Assembly: GCA_030746775.1 (NCBI GenBank)
Contig: JASLLZ010000016.1
Coordinates: 1 to 42,724 of the forward strand
DNA length: 42,724 nt
Source of the DNA: Rhodospirillales bacterium
Lineage (GTDB): Bacteria; Pseudomonadota; Alphaproteobacteria; Rhodospirillales; JASLLZ01
Direction of reading: 5' to 3'
The notes under the pieces were generated by a model that did no database searches, had not been told where the DNA came from, and worked only from the letters and a program-made list of their open reading frames with translations. Each line of letters begins with the position of its first letter. Position 1 is the first letter of the stretch. Below are positions 1-7,163 of this stretch, piece by piece. The position numbers were made by a program, and so were the translations under genes.

Positions 1-60
1 CTTGCCGTCCACTTCAAAGCCTTCATCCTCCTCGCGTGCGTTATGCTATGGATGCGATGA
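1..60 (+). mobile_element. 3' end of an IS5-like transposase gene (fragment)
   Basis: Frame 1 is open from the first base and encodes about 19 residues (LAVHFKAFILLACVMLWMR) before TGA at 58-60. A Leu-Ala-x-x-Phe-x-Ala-Phe start followed by a hydrophobic helix and a terminal Trp-x-Arg resembles the C-terminus of IS5/IS427-type DDE transposases, which commonly end in 'YDKLA..F.A...LA...IWLR'-like sequence. The rest of the element lies off the left edge. A terminal inverted repeat would be expected between here and about 110, but only one end is visible so it cannot be defined. The family call rests on 19 residues and is tentative. Confidence 0.45.
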
Positions 61-97
61 ATGTCGATTCAGCCTAGCCCCTTCTCAATGAGCATCG

Positions 98-125
98 TTT
101 ACGGCGCCACGGAGTCTGGTATCAT
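98..125 (+). promoter_or_regulatory. weak sigma70-like promoter candidate
   Basis: TTTACG (98-103), a 16-base spacer and TATCAT (120-125) lie about 55 bases before the ATG at 182. Each hexamer matches at least four of six consensus positions. It sits just beyond the transposase tail and could be an IS-derived outward promoter. This is a pattern match only. Confidence 0.22.
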
Positions 126-181
126 GCGCTTGCGAGAAGATTTTGATGTCTACCACCCGCGATCTCGGCATGGGAGCGTAA

Positions 182-1202
182 ATGCCCGTCAACAGCGGCA
201 AACCTGCCGCCGCCAGCCCCCGCATCGCGGTTGTCGGCTGCGGTGCCTGGGGCAAGAACCTGGTACGCAACTTCAAGGCCCTGGGTGCGCTCGCCGCGGT
301 GCATGACGCCGATGCGGACAGCGCCCGTTCCAGCGCCGCCGAAGCCGGCGTGGCGGCCCTTTCTCTCGATGACCTACTGGCCTCCGACGAAATCGACGGC
401 GTCGTCATCGCCACACCCGCCGAGACCCACGGCGCGATGGCCAGAATGGCGTTGGAGGCCGGCAAGCATACCTTCGTCGAGAAACCGCTTTCCCTCGACG
501 TTGCCGAGGCGGGCGGCTTTGTGACCTGGCCCGGGGTCGTAGCCTGGTGCTAATGGTCGGCCACCTGATGCAGTACCATCCGGCGTTCCTGAAGTTGGAC
601 GAGCTGGTCCGGGCGGACACCCTGGGGGACTTGCGCTACATCTACTCGACGCGCCTCAACCTGGGCCGCATCCGGCGCGAGGAGAACATCTTGTGGAGCT
701 TTGCCCCCCATGACATCTCCATGATCCTGTCCCTGGCCGGCGCGATGCCGAGGACGGTACAGGCCACCGGCGCGTGCTATCTCCACGACGTCATCGCCGA
801 CGTGACCACGACTCATCTGGAGTTCGCCAACGGCATCAACGCGCACGTCTTCGTTTCCTGGCTCCATCCGTTCAAGGAGCAGAAGCTGGTCTGCGTCGGC
901 GAGCGCGCCATGGCGGTGCTCGACGACTGCTTGGAGTGGGGCGAGAAGCTGAAGGTCTACGATCATCGGATCGAGTGGCGCGACGGCCACCCCACCCCAA
1001 CAAGGCCGAGGCCAAGGCGATCGCGCTGGAAGAAGCCGAGCCGCTGCGCCTTGAGTGTCAACATTTCCTGTCTTGTGTCGCCGGCGCCGCCACGCCCAGC
1101 ACCGACGGGGCGGAGGGGACGCGCGTGCTGCGTGTCCTCGACGCCGCCGAGCAGGCCATGCGGACGGGTCGAACCGTTCCAATAGCCGAGGAGGGATCAT
1201 GA
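182..1202 (+). pseudogene. Gfo/Idh/MocA sugar oxidoreductase, WlbA/WbpB-like, with two frameshifts
   Basis: The three frames together give a complete NAD-dependent sugar oxidoreductase of the family that oxidises UDP-GlcNAcA at C3 (WlbA/WbpB). Part one (182 to about 515) has the Rossmann motif VGCGAWGKN and the catalytic EKP lysine in HTFVEKPLSLD. The frame is lost in the G-rich stretch near 505-525. It resumes with DLARGRSLVLMVGHLMQYHP and runs to a C-rich stretch near 988-1003, where it must shift again to continue as NKAEAKAIALEEAEPLR and end at TGA 1200-1202. A ribosome site (GGGAG, 5 bases before ATG 182) is present. The stop overlaps the start of the acetyltransferase gene, as expected for a coupled operon. 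Both lesions fall in homopolymer-like G/C runs, so sequencing error is as likely as real decay. The family call is good; exact substrate is inferred from the next two genes. Confidence 0.75.
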
Positions 1203-1759
1203 TCCACGAAACCGCCCGGGTGGACGAGGGCTGCGCCATCGGTGCCGGAACCAAGGTCTGGCATTTCAGCCACATCCTCTCGGGCTCGGTCATCGGGGCC
1301 AATTGCACCATCGGCCAGAACGTCATGATCGGCCCCGACGTCACCATTGGCGACGGGTGCAAGATCCAGAACAACGTCAGTCTGTATAAGGGCCTGCGCC
1401 TGGGCAACAACGTCTTTTGCGGACCGTCGGCGGTGTTTACCAACGTCGCCAACCCGCGCGCCGAGATATCGAGAAAGGACGAATTCCAGCCCACCGTCGT
1501 CGAGGACGGCGTCACCATCGGCGCCAACGCGACCATCGTCTGCGGGGTGACGCTGGGCACCTATTCGTTCATCGGCGCCGGCGCCGTGGTGACCCGCGAC
1601 GTCGCCCCCTTCGCCCTGGTCGCCGGGGTTCCGGCCCAGCCCATGGGCTGGGTCGGTCACGCCGGCGAGCGGCTCGATTCGAACCTGGTCTGCCCGCGCA
1701 GCGGGCGGCGTTACCGCGAGGCCCAGCCGGGCGTCTTGGAAGAAATTACCGATGAGTGA
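1199..1759 (+). CDS. hexapeptide-repeat N-acetyltransferase, WbpD/WlbB-like
   Basis: A 186-residue left-handed beta-helix acyltransferase. Repeated [I/V]-G-x-x-x-x-[I/V] hexapeptides run from about residue 14 to 135 (for example IGANCTIGQNVMIGPDVTIG, VTIGANATIVCGVTLG). The N-terminus (MIHETARVDEG) and the FTNVANPRAEISRK loop are typical of WbpD/WlbB, which acetylates the 3-amino group of UDP-2-acetamido-3-amino-2,3-dideoxy-glucuronate using acetyl-CoA. A cysteine-containing tail (LVCPRSGRRYRE) resembles these enzymes. The start is ATG 1199, which overlaps the upstream TGA and follows GAGGAGGGA; longer readings of this frame have no support. Its 3' end overlaps the aminotransferase start by 8 bases, so the two are translationally coupled. 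The product feeds 2,3-diacetamido-uronic acid synthesis in the cytosol. Substrate assignment comes from similarity and context. Confidence 0.85.
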   Translation: MIHETARVDEGCAIGAGTKVWHFSHILSGSVIGANCTIGQNVMIGPDVTIGDGCKIQNNVSLYKGLRLGNNVFCGPSAVFTNVANPRAEISRKDEFQPTVVEDGVTIGANATIVCGVTLGTYSFIGAGAVVTRDVAPFALVAGVPAQPMGWVGHAGERLDSNLVCPRSGRRYREAQPGVLEEITDE

Positions 1760-2885
1760 GAAACCAATCGCCTTCGTCGATCTGGCGGCCCAGAGACGGC
1801 GCCTGGAAGGGCGCATCGAAGCGGCCGTTAAACGGGTAATCGGCCACGGCCGGTTCATCATGGGACCGGAAGTCGCCGAGTTCGAGCGGCGCCTCGGCGC
1901 CTATTCGGGTGCCGCCCAGGCCGTTACCTGCGCCAGCGGCACCGACGCCCTGACCTTGGCCCTGATGGCCTTGGGCTGCGGCGCCGGCGAGGCGGTGTTC
2001 GTGCCCGGGTTCACCTTCGCCGCCAGCGCCGAGGCGGCGGCGCTTCTGGGCGCCACGCCGGTCTTCGTCGATGTCGAGGCGGAGAGCTTCAACATGGACC
2101 CGGCCAGCCTCGCCCCCGCCGTCGAGGAGGCGAAGAGGACCGGGCTTCGACCCAAGGCCGTCATTCCCGTCGACCTGTTCGGCCGGCCGGCCGACTACGA
2201 CGCCATAGCGGCCGTCGCCGAGGATGCGGCGATGTCGGTCGTGGCCGACGCGGCGCAGAGCTTCGGTGCCCGCTACCGGGGGCGCGCCGTCGGCACCCTG
2301 GGCCGCCTCGCCGCGACCAGCTTCTTCCCCTCCAAGCCGCTCGGCTGCTACGGCGACGGCGGTGCCTTGCTCACCGACGATGCCGACCTGGCGTCAATCG
2401 TCCGCTCGCTCAGGGTGCACGGCATGGGCGAACACAAATACGATACCCGGCGCATCGGCGTGAACAGCCGCCTCGATACCCTGCAGGCCGCCGTCTTGCT
2501 GGAAAAACTCGCCGTCTTCGATGAAGAGATCAAGGCCCGCCAGACCATCGCGGCCCGCTACGGCGAAGTATTAAAAGGTGTCGTCCGAACCCCCTCCGTG
2601 GTCAACGAGGTTACCTCGGCCTGGGCCTGCTACACCGTGCTGGTCGAGAACGGTGACCGCGATCAGGTGGCGGCGAGGCTCAAGGAGGCCGGCGTCCCGA
2701 CGGCGGTCTATTATCCTAAGTCCCTGCACCGGCAACCCGCCTATGCCGATTTTCCCGCCGCGCCCGAGGGCTTGCCGGTTGCCGATCGCCTCGCCGGCCA
2801 GGTCCTCAGCCTGCCCATGCACCCCTATCTCGACGCCGAAACCCAGGATCGCATCGCCCAGGCCTTGCGCCAGGCGATTTCCTAA
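1752..2885 (+). CDS. DegT/DnrJ/EryC1/StrS aminotransferase, WbpE/WlbC-like
   Basis: A 377-residue PLP-dependent sugar aminotransferase of the usual family length. SGTDAL (62-67) binds the cofactor phosphate, DAAQ (166-169) contacts the pyridine nitrogen, and Lys195 in SFFPSKPLGCYGDGG is the Schiff-base lysine. IAFVDLAAQ at the N-terminus and SLPMHPYL near the C-terminus are typical of the WbpE/WlbC/DegT group. Next to the oxidoreductase and N-acetyltransferase, the likely step is transamination of UDP-2-acetamido-3-keto-glucuronate to the 3-amino sugar. The ATG lies inside the end of the acetyltransferase gene (8-base overlap). This is the last gene of the rightward block and ends just before a large hairpin. 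No UDP-GlcNAc 6-dehydrogenase or C2-epimerase is in view, so these would have to be encoded elsewhere. Confidence 0.88.
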   Translation: MSEKPIAFVDLAAQRRRLEGRIEAAVKRVIGHGRFIMGPEVAEFERRLGAYSGAAQAVTCASGTDALTLALMALGCGAGEAVFVPGFTFAASAEAAALLGATPVFVDVEAESFNMDPASLAPAVEEAKRTGLRPKAVIPVDLFGRPADYDAIAAVAEDAAMSVVADAAQSFGARYRGRAVGTLGRLAATSFFPSKPLGCYGDGGALLTDDADLASIVRSLRVHGMGEHKYDTRRIGVNSRLDTLQAAVLLEKLAVFDEEIKARQTIAARYGEVLKGVVRTPSVVNEVTSAWACYTVLVENGDRDQVAARLKEAGVPTAVYYPKSLHRQPAYADFPAAPEGLPVADRLAGQVLSLPMHPYLDAETQDRIAQALRQAIS

Positions 2886-2898
2886 GACTGATATGTTA

Positions 2899-2980
2899 CG
2901 GCACCGGCCCGCTCCCCCACCCGACCACCCACAGCGTACAATGGCATTGGGTGTTCGGGTGGGGGAGCGGGCCGGTGCCG
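2899..2980. repeat. 33-bp near-perfect inverted repeat (hairpin) between convergent genes
   Basis: Arms 2899-2931 and 2948-2980 pair over 33 positions with one mismatch (C2925/T2954), closing a 16-base loop. The arms are GC-rich (CGGCACCGGCCCGCTCCCCC in the left arm). It fills most of the 112-base gap between the ends of the aminotransferase (+) and a GT2 gene (-). It could terminate both transcripts, but neither side has a U-run, so an intrinsic terminator is not textbook. Its length and near-perfection also fit a dispersed palindromic element. Confidence 0.8.
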
Positions 2981-2997
2981 CGCAATCTTGAAATGTC

Positions 2998-3945
2998 CTA
3001 ACCTCTCAGGTGGCGGTTGTGTTCCATGTCGAACCACATGGCAAAGAAGATGGACTGCAACCCGACGATGGACGAGAACATCCAGGCCAAAAAGGTAATG
3101 CCCGGAACGAAGCCGTTCTGCGCCCACAGGACGACGAGGCGTCCGAAAAAGAAAATCGATAACACGGCCATCCCGAACCCGAGCAGGTAGAAAAAGACCA
3201 GGGGATGGAAGTCCCGGATGACGTATTTTTCTCTCAGTCTCCAGACAAACGACCTGAGCAGCAGCCACGAGATGGTCACGATGGACTTCTTGATATTGAG
3301 TCCCGAGACTTCCCCGACGTTGTAGACCGGCTCGATCTGGACGTCCGCGACGCGGAAGTTGTGGACGTTGAGCATGACCAAAAGGTGATTCGGTTGGCCA
3401 TAGCGCCTGTACATCCGACTCCAATCCAAGGTGTTGAGCGCGCGCTTGTTGATCGCCGTATAGCCCGACTGGGAATCGACCACGTGCCAGTAGCCCGAGG
3501 CGATCTTGGTCAGGAAGCTGAGGATCGAGTTGCCCCACAGCCGGGCCTTCGGGATGACGTCCAGGTTGACCCGGCCGGTGAGGCGGTCGCCCTTGGCGTA
3601 ATCCGCCTTCCCTTCGACCACCGGGTCCAAAAGGGCCGGCAGGTCGCCGGGATCCATCTGGGCGTCGCCCGCCATCACAACGGCCACGTCGAAGTCGTTG
3701 TCGCGCGCCCATTCGTAGCCGCTGGCGATGGCCCCGCCGACGCCTTGGTTTTCGTCGTGCCGGATAAGTTCGATTCGTTCGCCGTCGTTCTTTCGATAGC
3801 CCTCGACCACGCTTACGGTTCCGTCCGCGCTGCAATCGTCGACGACGACAATGCGGTCGACGAATTCGGGCATGGTCTCGATGACGCGGCCGACCAGCTT
3901 CTTCTCGTTGAAGGCGGGAACGACGACGGTTTGGTCCTTGTACAT
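2998..3945 (-). CDS. GT2 glycosyltransferase, dolichyl/polyprenyl-phosphate-sugar synthase-like, two C-terminal TM helices
   Basis: A 315-residue GT-A enzyme. VVVPAFNEKK opens the nucleotide-binding fold, DDCSADGT (36-43) is the usual second motif, and GDAQMDP (93-99) is the metal-binding DXD region. The catalytic domain ends near residue 230. Two hydrophobic segments follow (about 240-262 and 275-300). This layout is that of DPM1/GtrB-type enzymes that load a hexose onto undecaprenyl phosphate at the inner membrane, though similar tails occur in other GT2s. The ATG at 3945 has GAAGG 8 bases upstream. It converges on the aminotransferase gene across the hairpin at 2899-2980 and diverges from the truncated GT2 at 4067. 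Sugar donor unknown. Confidence 0.82.
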   Translation of the reverse strand: MYKDQTVVVPAFNEKKLVGRVIETMPEFVDRIVVVDDCSADGTVSVVEGYRKNDGERIELIRHDENQGVGGAIASGYEWARDNDFDVAVVMAGDAQMDPGDLPALLDPVVEGKADYAKGDRLTGRVNLDVIPKARLWGNSILSFLTKIASGYWHVVDSQSGYTAINKRALNTLDWSRMYRRYGQPNHLLVMLNVHNFRVADVQIEPVYNVGEVSGLNIKKSIVTISWLLLRSFVWRLREKYVIRDFHPLVFFYLLGFGMAVLSIFFFGRLVVLWAQNGFVPGITFLAWMFSSIVGLQSIFFAMWFDMEHNRHLRG

Positions 3946-4031
3946 GCTGGAAGCCTTCGTCAGATCTTGTAACGCGTGTCTGCCCTATCCTATACCAAGG
4001 ATCAGTGATAATGACCCATAGAGATCGCGGC

Positions 4032-4037
4032 TATAAT
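4032..4037 (+). promoter_or_regulatory. perfect -10 hexamer upstream of the truncated GT2 gene
   Basis: TATAAT at 4032-4037 would start transcription near 4044, some 23 bases before ATG 4067. The -35 match is poor: ATGACC at 4011-4016 with a short 15-base spacer is the best candidate. The site lies in the divergent gap between the GT2 genes at 3945 and 4067. Confidence 0.35.
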
Positions 4038-4066
4038 GGGCAAGATAAAGTGGGCTATTTGTCTAG

Positions 4067-4525
4067 ATGGAAGCTATGACCGACACGCCGGACCTTTCCC
4101 TGATCGTCCCTTGCTTCGATGAGGCGGCCTCCATCGATTCCTTTTTGCGCCGGGTGGAGCCGGTGTTGGAAGGCCTGGGAAAACCATTCGAGATCCTTTG
4201 CATTGACGACGGGAGCACGGATTCAACGCTTGAGAAGTTGCTTGAACACCGGTCACGAAACCCTGCCATCAAGGTGATCCGGCTGTCCCGCAATTTCGGC
4301 AAAGAGGTGGCGTTGACCGCTGGCCTCGACTACGCCCGTGGGCGTGCAGTCATCCCCATTGACTGCGACCCTCAAGACCCACCAGAGCTGACTCCCGATC
4401 TGGTCGAAAAATGGGGGGAGGGCTACGATGTTGTCTACGCCACCTGGGAACCCCGCCCTTCCGACGATTTCACAAAGCGGTTGACGGGGCAGCATTTGAA
4501 AAGGCTCCCCTCCCTCGGTTGGTGA
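4067..4525 (+). pseudogene. GT2 glycosyltransferase, 3'-truncated (GtrB/ArnC-like N-terminal domain)
   Basis: 152 residues covering only the first half of a GtrB/ArnC-type enzyme, which is normally about 310-330 residues. SLIVPCFDEAASI, CIDDGSTDST, LSRNFGKEVALTAGLDYARG and the DXD-like DCDPQDPPEL are all clear, so the nucleotide-binding half is intact. After FTKRLTGQHLKRL the family should continue through the acceptor region and two TM helices. Instead the frame reaches TGA at 4523-4525, inside a hairpin shared with the end of the opposite SGNH gene. The breakpoint is therefore near 4495-4512. A related full-length enzyme lies at 28139-29122. The fragment is unlikely to be active. The start could also be ATG 4076. 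Confidence 0.75.
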
Positions 4526-4550
4526 GGCGGATCGTCTCACCAACCGAGGG
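4512..4550. terminator. 15-bp perfect hairpin containing both convergent stop codons
   Basis: Arms 4512-4526 and 4536-4550 (CCCTCGGTTGGTGAG and its complement) pair perfectly, with a G-T pair possible inside, leaving a loop of about 9 bases. The TGA of the rightward GT2 fragment (4523-4525) is in the left arm. The TGA of the leftward SGNH gene (4537-4539) is in the right arm. Leftward, the stem is followed within about 9 bases by TTTT, so it could work as a weak terminator for the SGNH gene. Confidence 0.55.
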
Positions 4551-5946
4551 CCGCGATCTCCTCCGCGACGCGAGAGGCGATCAGGCGATAGCCTTCAGGC
4601 GTCGGATGGGTATCACCATCAGTCGGAAAGACGGGGCGGCGCTCGGCGATAGCCGTCTGGAATGCCGGTAGTAGGTCGACAGAGGCGATTCCGCGTGCCT
4701 TCAGGTCTGACCGCAGGCGGCGCAGGATTTCTGTTTCCATGTTGGCAGCCTTGGTATAGATGGGACCGAGAGGAGTGCCATCCGCGGCTTCGGCTTTGGC
4801 GAAGGAAAGTTCCTTGCTGGGAAGGAGCACTACGAGTAGCCAGGCATCGTGGGCCGTCAGGCGTTTGCGGATGCGCCCCAGGATTCTTTCGGTTAAGGAC
4901 AGGCCCTCGCGAACGCGGGCGTCGCCCAGGTTCACTGCGAGCAAGCGGGCGGCCGTGTGGAGGATGGTCTTCTGGTTGCCCTTGTCCACGACGCGGGAAT
5001 GCTCGGGCGCCTCGTTGGCCCATGCCTTGGCGGCCTCGAAGTGCAAGTCCTTCAGTGTTCTCCCAGGCCACAGGTCGAGTCGGTAGAGGAGCCGAACGGT
5101 CGCCGTATAGCGGAGGAGTAGGCTCGTCCAGCCAGAAAGTGTCGTCTTGGCGGATCGCGCCATGTAGCGGGCCTTCCAATCGCGCTCGCGCTCACGGGTT
5201 TGCCCAACTACTTGTCTCACTTTCGTAGCACCGACGGTCGTTCGGTACGTGGGGTCCCGCAAATCCGCGTAAAAATCCTTCCCGTAGACAACTGTTTCCG
5301 CATTGATAATGTCGTTTCCCGTATAGAGGCCAATGACCACTATTTCCGGTGAAAGCATCAGCACCTCGTCCGTCAAGGCTAGATACTGAGCCGGCCCGAA
5401 CCCTCCCATAGCCATGTTGTAGACTGAGCGCCCCGTCATTCGATCCAGCTGCTGTGGCCAAGCCCTGTCTCTTTTCGCGTTGACGCCCCAGGTCCACGAA
5501 TCGCCAAGGGCAACGATGTGGGCCCGGTCGGGAACGCGGTCGTTACGATATCCATTGGCATCGTGCCCACCAGCACCGGAAGGCAGCCGGTTGACGAGAA
5601 CGGGGTCGGGAGCAAGATTGAGCAGCGCCTTCTTCTCCAGGGAGTATAGAGCGTCCTCGCCGGCTTCTCCTTCCAGGAATTGCAGAACTGACTCGGACAA
5701 AACCAGACCGAGAACGATCCCCAAACAAACCAGTCCGAACGGACTCTTGGTCCAGCGCCCTAAGTTTGCACGGAGCTGAGGAAACGAGAGCGAGCCGCCC
5801 AGGGCGACAAGCAATGCGCCGGCGGTGGTTCCCATGATCTGCAGGGGGCCAAATCCTGGATGTCCGATTGTGATATCCGCCAAGAGCGAATAGCCCGCCA
5901 ATGCCAGCCCGGCAAGTATTAAGGTGAAGACGATCGTTATCACCAA
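4537..5946 (-). CDS. membrane-anchored SGNH/GDSL hydrolase
   Basis: 469 residues: three N-terminal hydrophobic segments (about 3-24, 35-53 and 69-90) followed by a periplasmic or extracytoplasmic SGNH domain. Block I is VALGDSWTWG (Ser150), block III is the IGLYTGND segment, and block V is DGDTHPTPEGY (Asp/His near 443-447), so the catalytic Ser-Asp-His set is present. Such proteins in polysaccharide loci add or remove O-acyl groups, or act as partners of MBOAT acyltransferases; which applies here is inference. The start is TTG 5946 or the next codon, GTG 5943; an AGGA lies about 11 bases upstream. The last codons fall in the hairpin at 4512-4550. About 200 bases upstream (5947-6148) show no gene. 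Confidence 0.82.
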   Translation of the reverse strand: MVITIVFTLILAGLALAGYSLLADITIGHPGFGPLQIMGTTAGALLVALGGSLSFPQLRANLGRWTKSPFGLVCLGIVLGLVLSESVLQFLEGEAGEDALYSLEKKALLNLAPDPVLVNRLPSGAGGHDANGYRNDRVPDRAHIVALGDSWTWGVNAKRDRAWPQQLDRMTGRSVYNMAMGGFGPAQYLALTDEVLMLSPEIVVIGLYTGNDIINAETVVYGKDFYADLRDPTYRTTVGATKVRQVVGQTRERERDWKARYMARSAKTTLSGWTSLLLRYTATVRLLYRLDLWPGRTLKDLHFEAAKAWANEAPEHSRVVDKGNQKTILHTAARLLAVNLGDARVREGLSLTERILGRIRKRLTAHDAWLLVVLLPSKELSFAKAEAADGTPLGPIYTKAANMETEILRRLRSDLKARGIASVDLLPAFQTAIAERRPVFPTDGDTHPTPEGYRLIASRVAEEIAALGW

Positions 5947-6148
5947 TTTTCGAATTTCCTATTGCATGCGAAATGAGTGAATTCTTCACGCAGAGTTGCC
6001 AGGTCAACAAAGAGCTTTCCTGTCCGGAAAATCATGGTCGTTATCTGCAGAAATTTTTTTATGAGGCGGCCGCAAGGTCGGAGTGACCGAGGAACGCGCG
6101 CTTGTTCCAAAGGTCCGCGACCCGCAGATGTATGCCTATTTCTGTCAC

Positions 6149-7156
6149 TCATCCGCCATGCTGCTGAGGAGTTCGGCCGCGTGAAGCGGGTTTCCCGCCG
6201 CGATGGCTCTTCCGTTTCTGCCCGCTCTCCGTGCCTGTCGAAGACGAACCTTCGCCGACCATGGCCTTTCGCCCGAAGGTATTGTCGGTGGAAATACGGA
6301 CGATGTCGCCGATGACTCCAAGGCCGACCAGAAACACCGCCGCCACGCCCACGGCAAGGTAATAATGGGCAAGAATATCCCAGCCCGCCAACGCCAGCGC
6401 CATGGCCGGAAGGCCGACGAACAACACCAAACAGACGGCCAAAATGAGGAAGAACTTCACCGGGTTGGTGAAGGTGACGCCCTGTATGATCAACTGCACC
6501 ATGCGCAGAGTGTCGCGGAAATGCCGGACCTTGCTCTTGCCAGCACGGTGGGAATATTCAACCGGCACGTAGCAGACAAAATAGGCTTCGCCGAGGGCAA
6601 AAACCGTCAGGCTGGTGGTGAAGGAAAAAGAGTTGCACAGAAATGGAAAAAATTTTATGGCAAGCTCTTTGGTAAAAATCCGGAAGCCGCTGTTTGGATC
6701 TTCGATTTTCGCCGCGATGATAAGATTGAGGAAAGATAACATCAGCCGCCGGAAGAACCGTTTGACCGGCCTGTCGATTTCGTAAATGTTTTTGCGCGCG
6801 GCAACGGCCATGTCGAACCCCCCCTCCATCTTCTCGACGAGGCTGGGGGTCTGTTCGATGTCATAGGTTCCATCGGCGTCGACGATGCCGATCCACGGGT
6901 AGCGGGCCGCCAGTATCCCCGTCTTCAACGCGCTGCCGTACCCCGTGTTCACCGGATGGCTGATGATGCGGACGTCCGAACAGCGTTTCGCCAGCTCGAG
7001 AGTGCCGTCCAGGGAGCCATCGTTTACCAAGATGATCTCGGAAGGCACGTCGAGCCGCGAGAGGACATTGTTCAATTTCTCCAATGTTTCGACGACGGCG
7101 TCTTCTTCGTTGTAGGCGGGAACGATATAGCTCAGCCCCCGGGCGTTGGCGTCCAT
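6149..7156 (-). CDS. GT2 glycosyltransferase with two C-terminal TM helices
   Basis: 335 residues. YIVPAYNEEDAV, LVNDGSLDGT and the metal site DADGTYD define a DPM1-like GT2 catalytic domain, and SGFRIFTKE is a conserved acceptor-side motif in this group. Two hydrophobic segments near 233-255 and 262-285 anchor it in the inner membrane. They are followed by an unusual polar, basic tail of about 45 residues rich in Gly, Ser, Arg and Lys that is not part of the family core. The ATG at 7156 lies 7 bases after the amidotransferase stop, with AGG 6 bases upstream, so the two are probably co-transcribed. It probably makes an undecaprenyl-phosphate sugar or extends a lipid-linked glycan; donor unknown. 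Confidence 0.83.
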   Translation of the reverse strand: MDANARGLSYIVPAYNEEDAVVETLEKLNNVLSRLDVPSEIILVNDGSLDGTLELAKRCSDVRIISHPVNTGYGSALKTGILAARYPWIGIVDADGTYDIEQTPSLVEKMEGGFDMAVAARKNIYEIDRPVKRFFRRLMLSFLNLIIAAKIEDPNSGFRIFTKELAIKFFPFLCNSFSFTTSLTVFALGEAYFVCYVPVEYSHRAGKSKVRHFRDTLRMVQLIIQGVTFTNPVKFFLILAVCLVLFVGLPAMALALAGWDILAHYYLAVGVAAVFLVGLGVIGDIVRISTDNTFGRKAMVGEGSSSTGTESGQKRKSHRGGKPASRGRTPQQHGG

Positions 7157-7163
7157 TTAAAAC

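Noticed and set aside
550-1560. Long open frame on the minus strand
   Set aside because: It is antisense to the oxidoreductase and acetyltransferase genes, has no family motif, and arises from GC-rich codon bias.
2882-3835. 317-codon minus-strand frame through the hairpin and GT2
   Set aside because: It is out of frame with the clear GT2 motifs and rich in Arg/Gly, typical of a GC-rich shadow.
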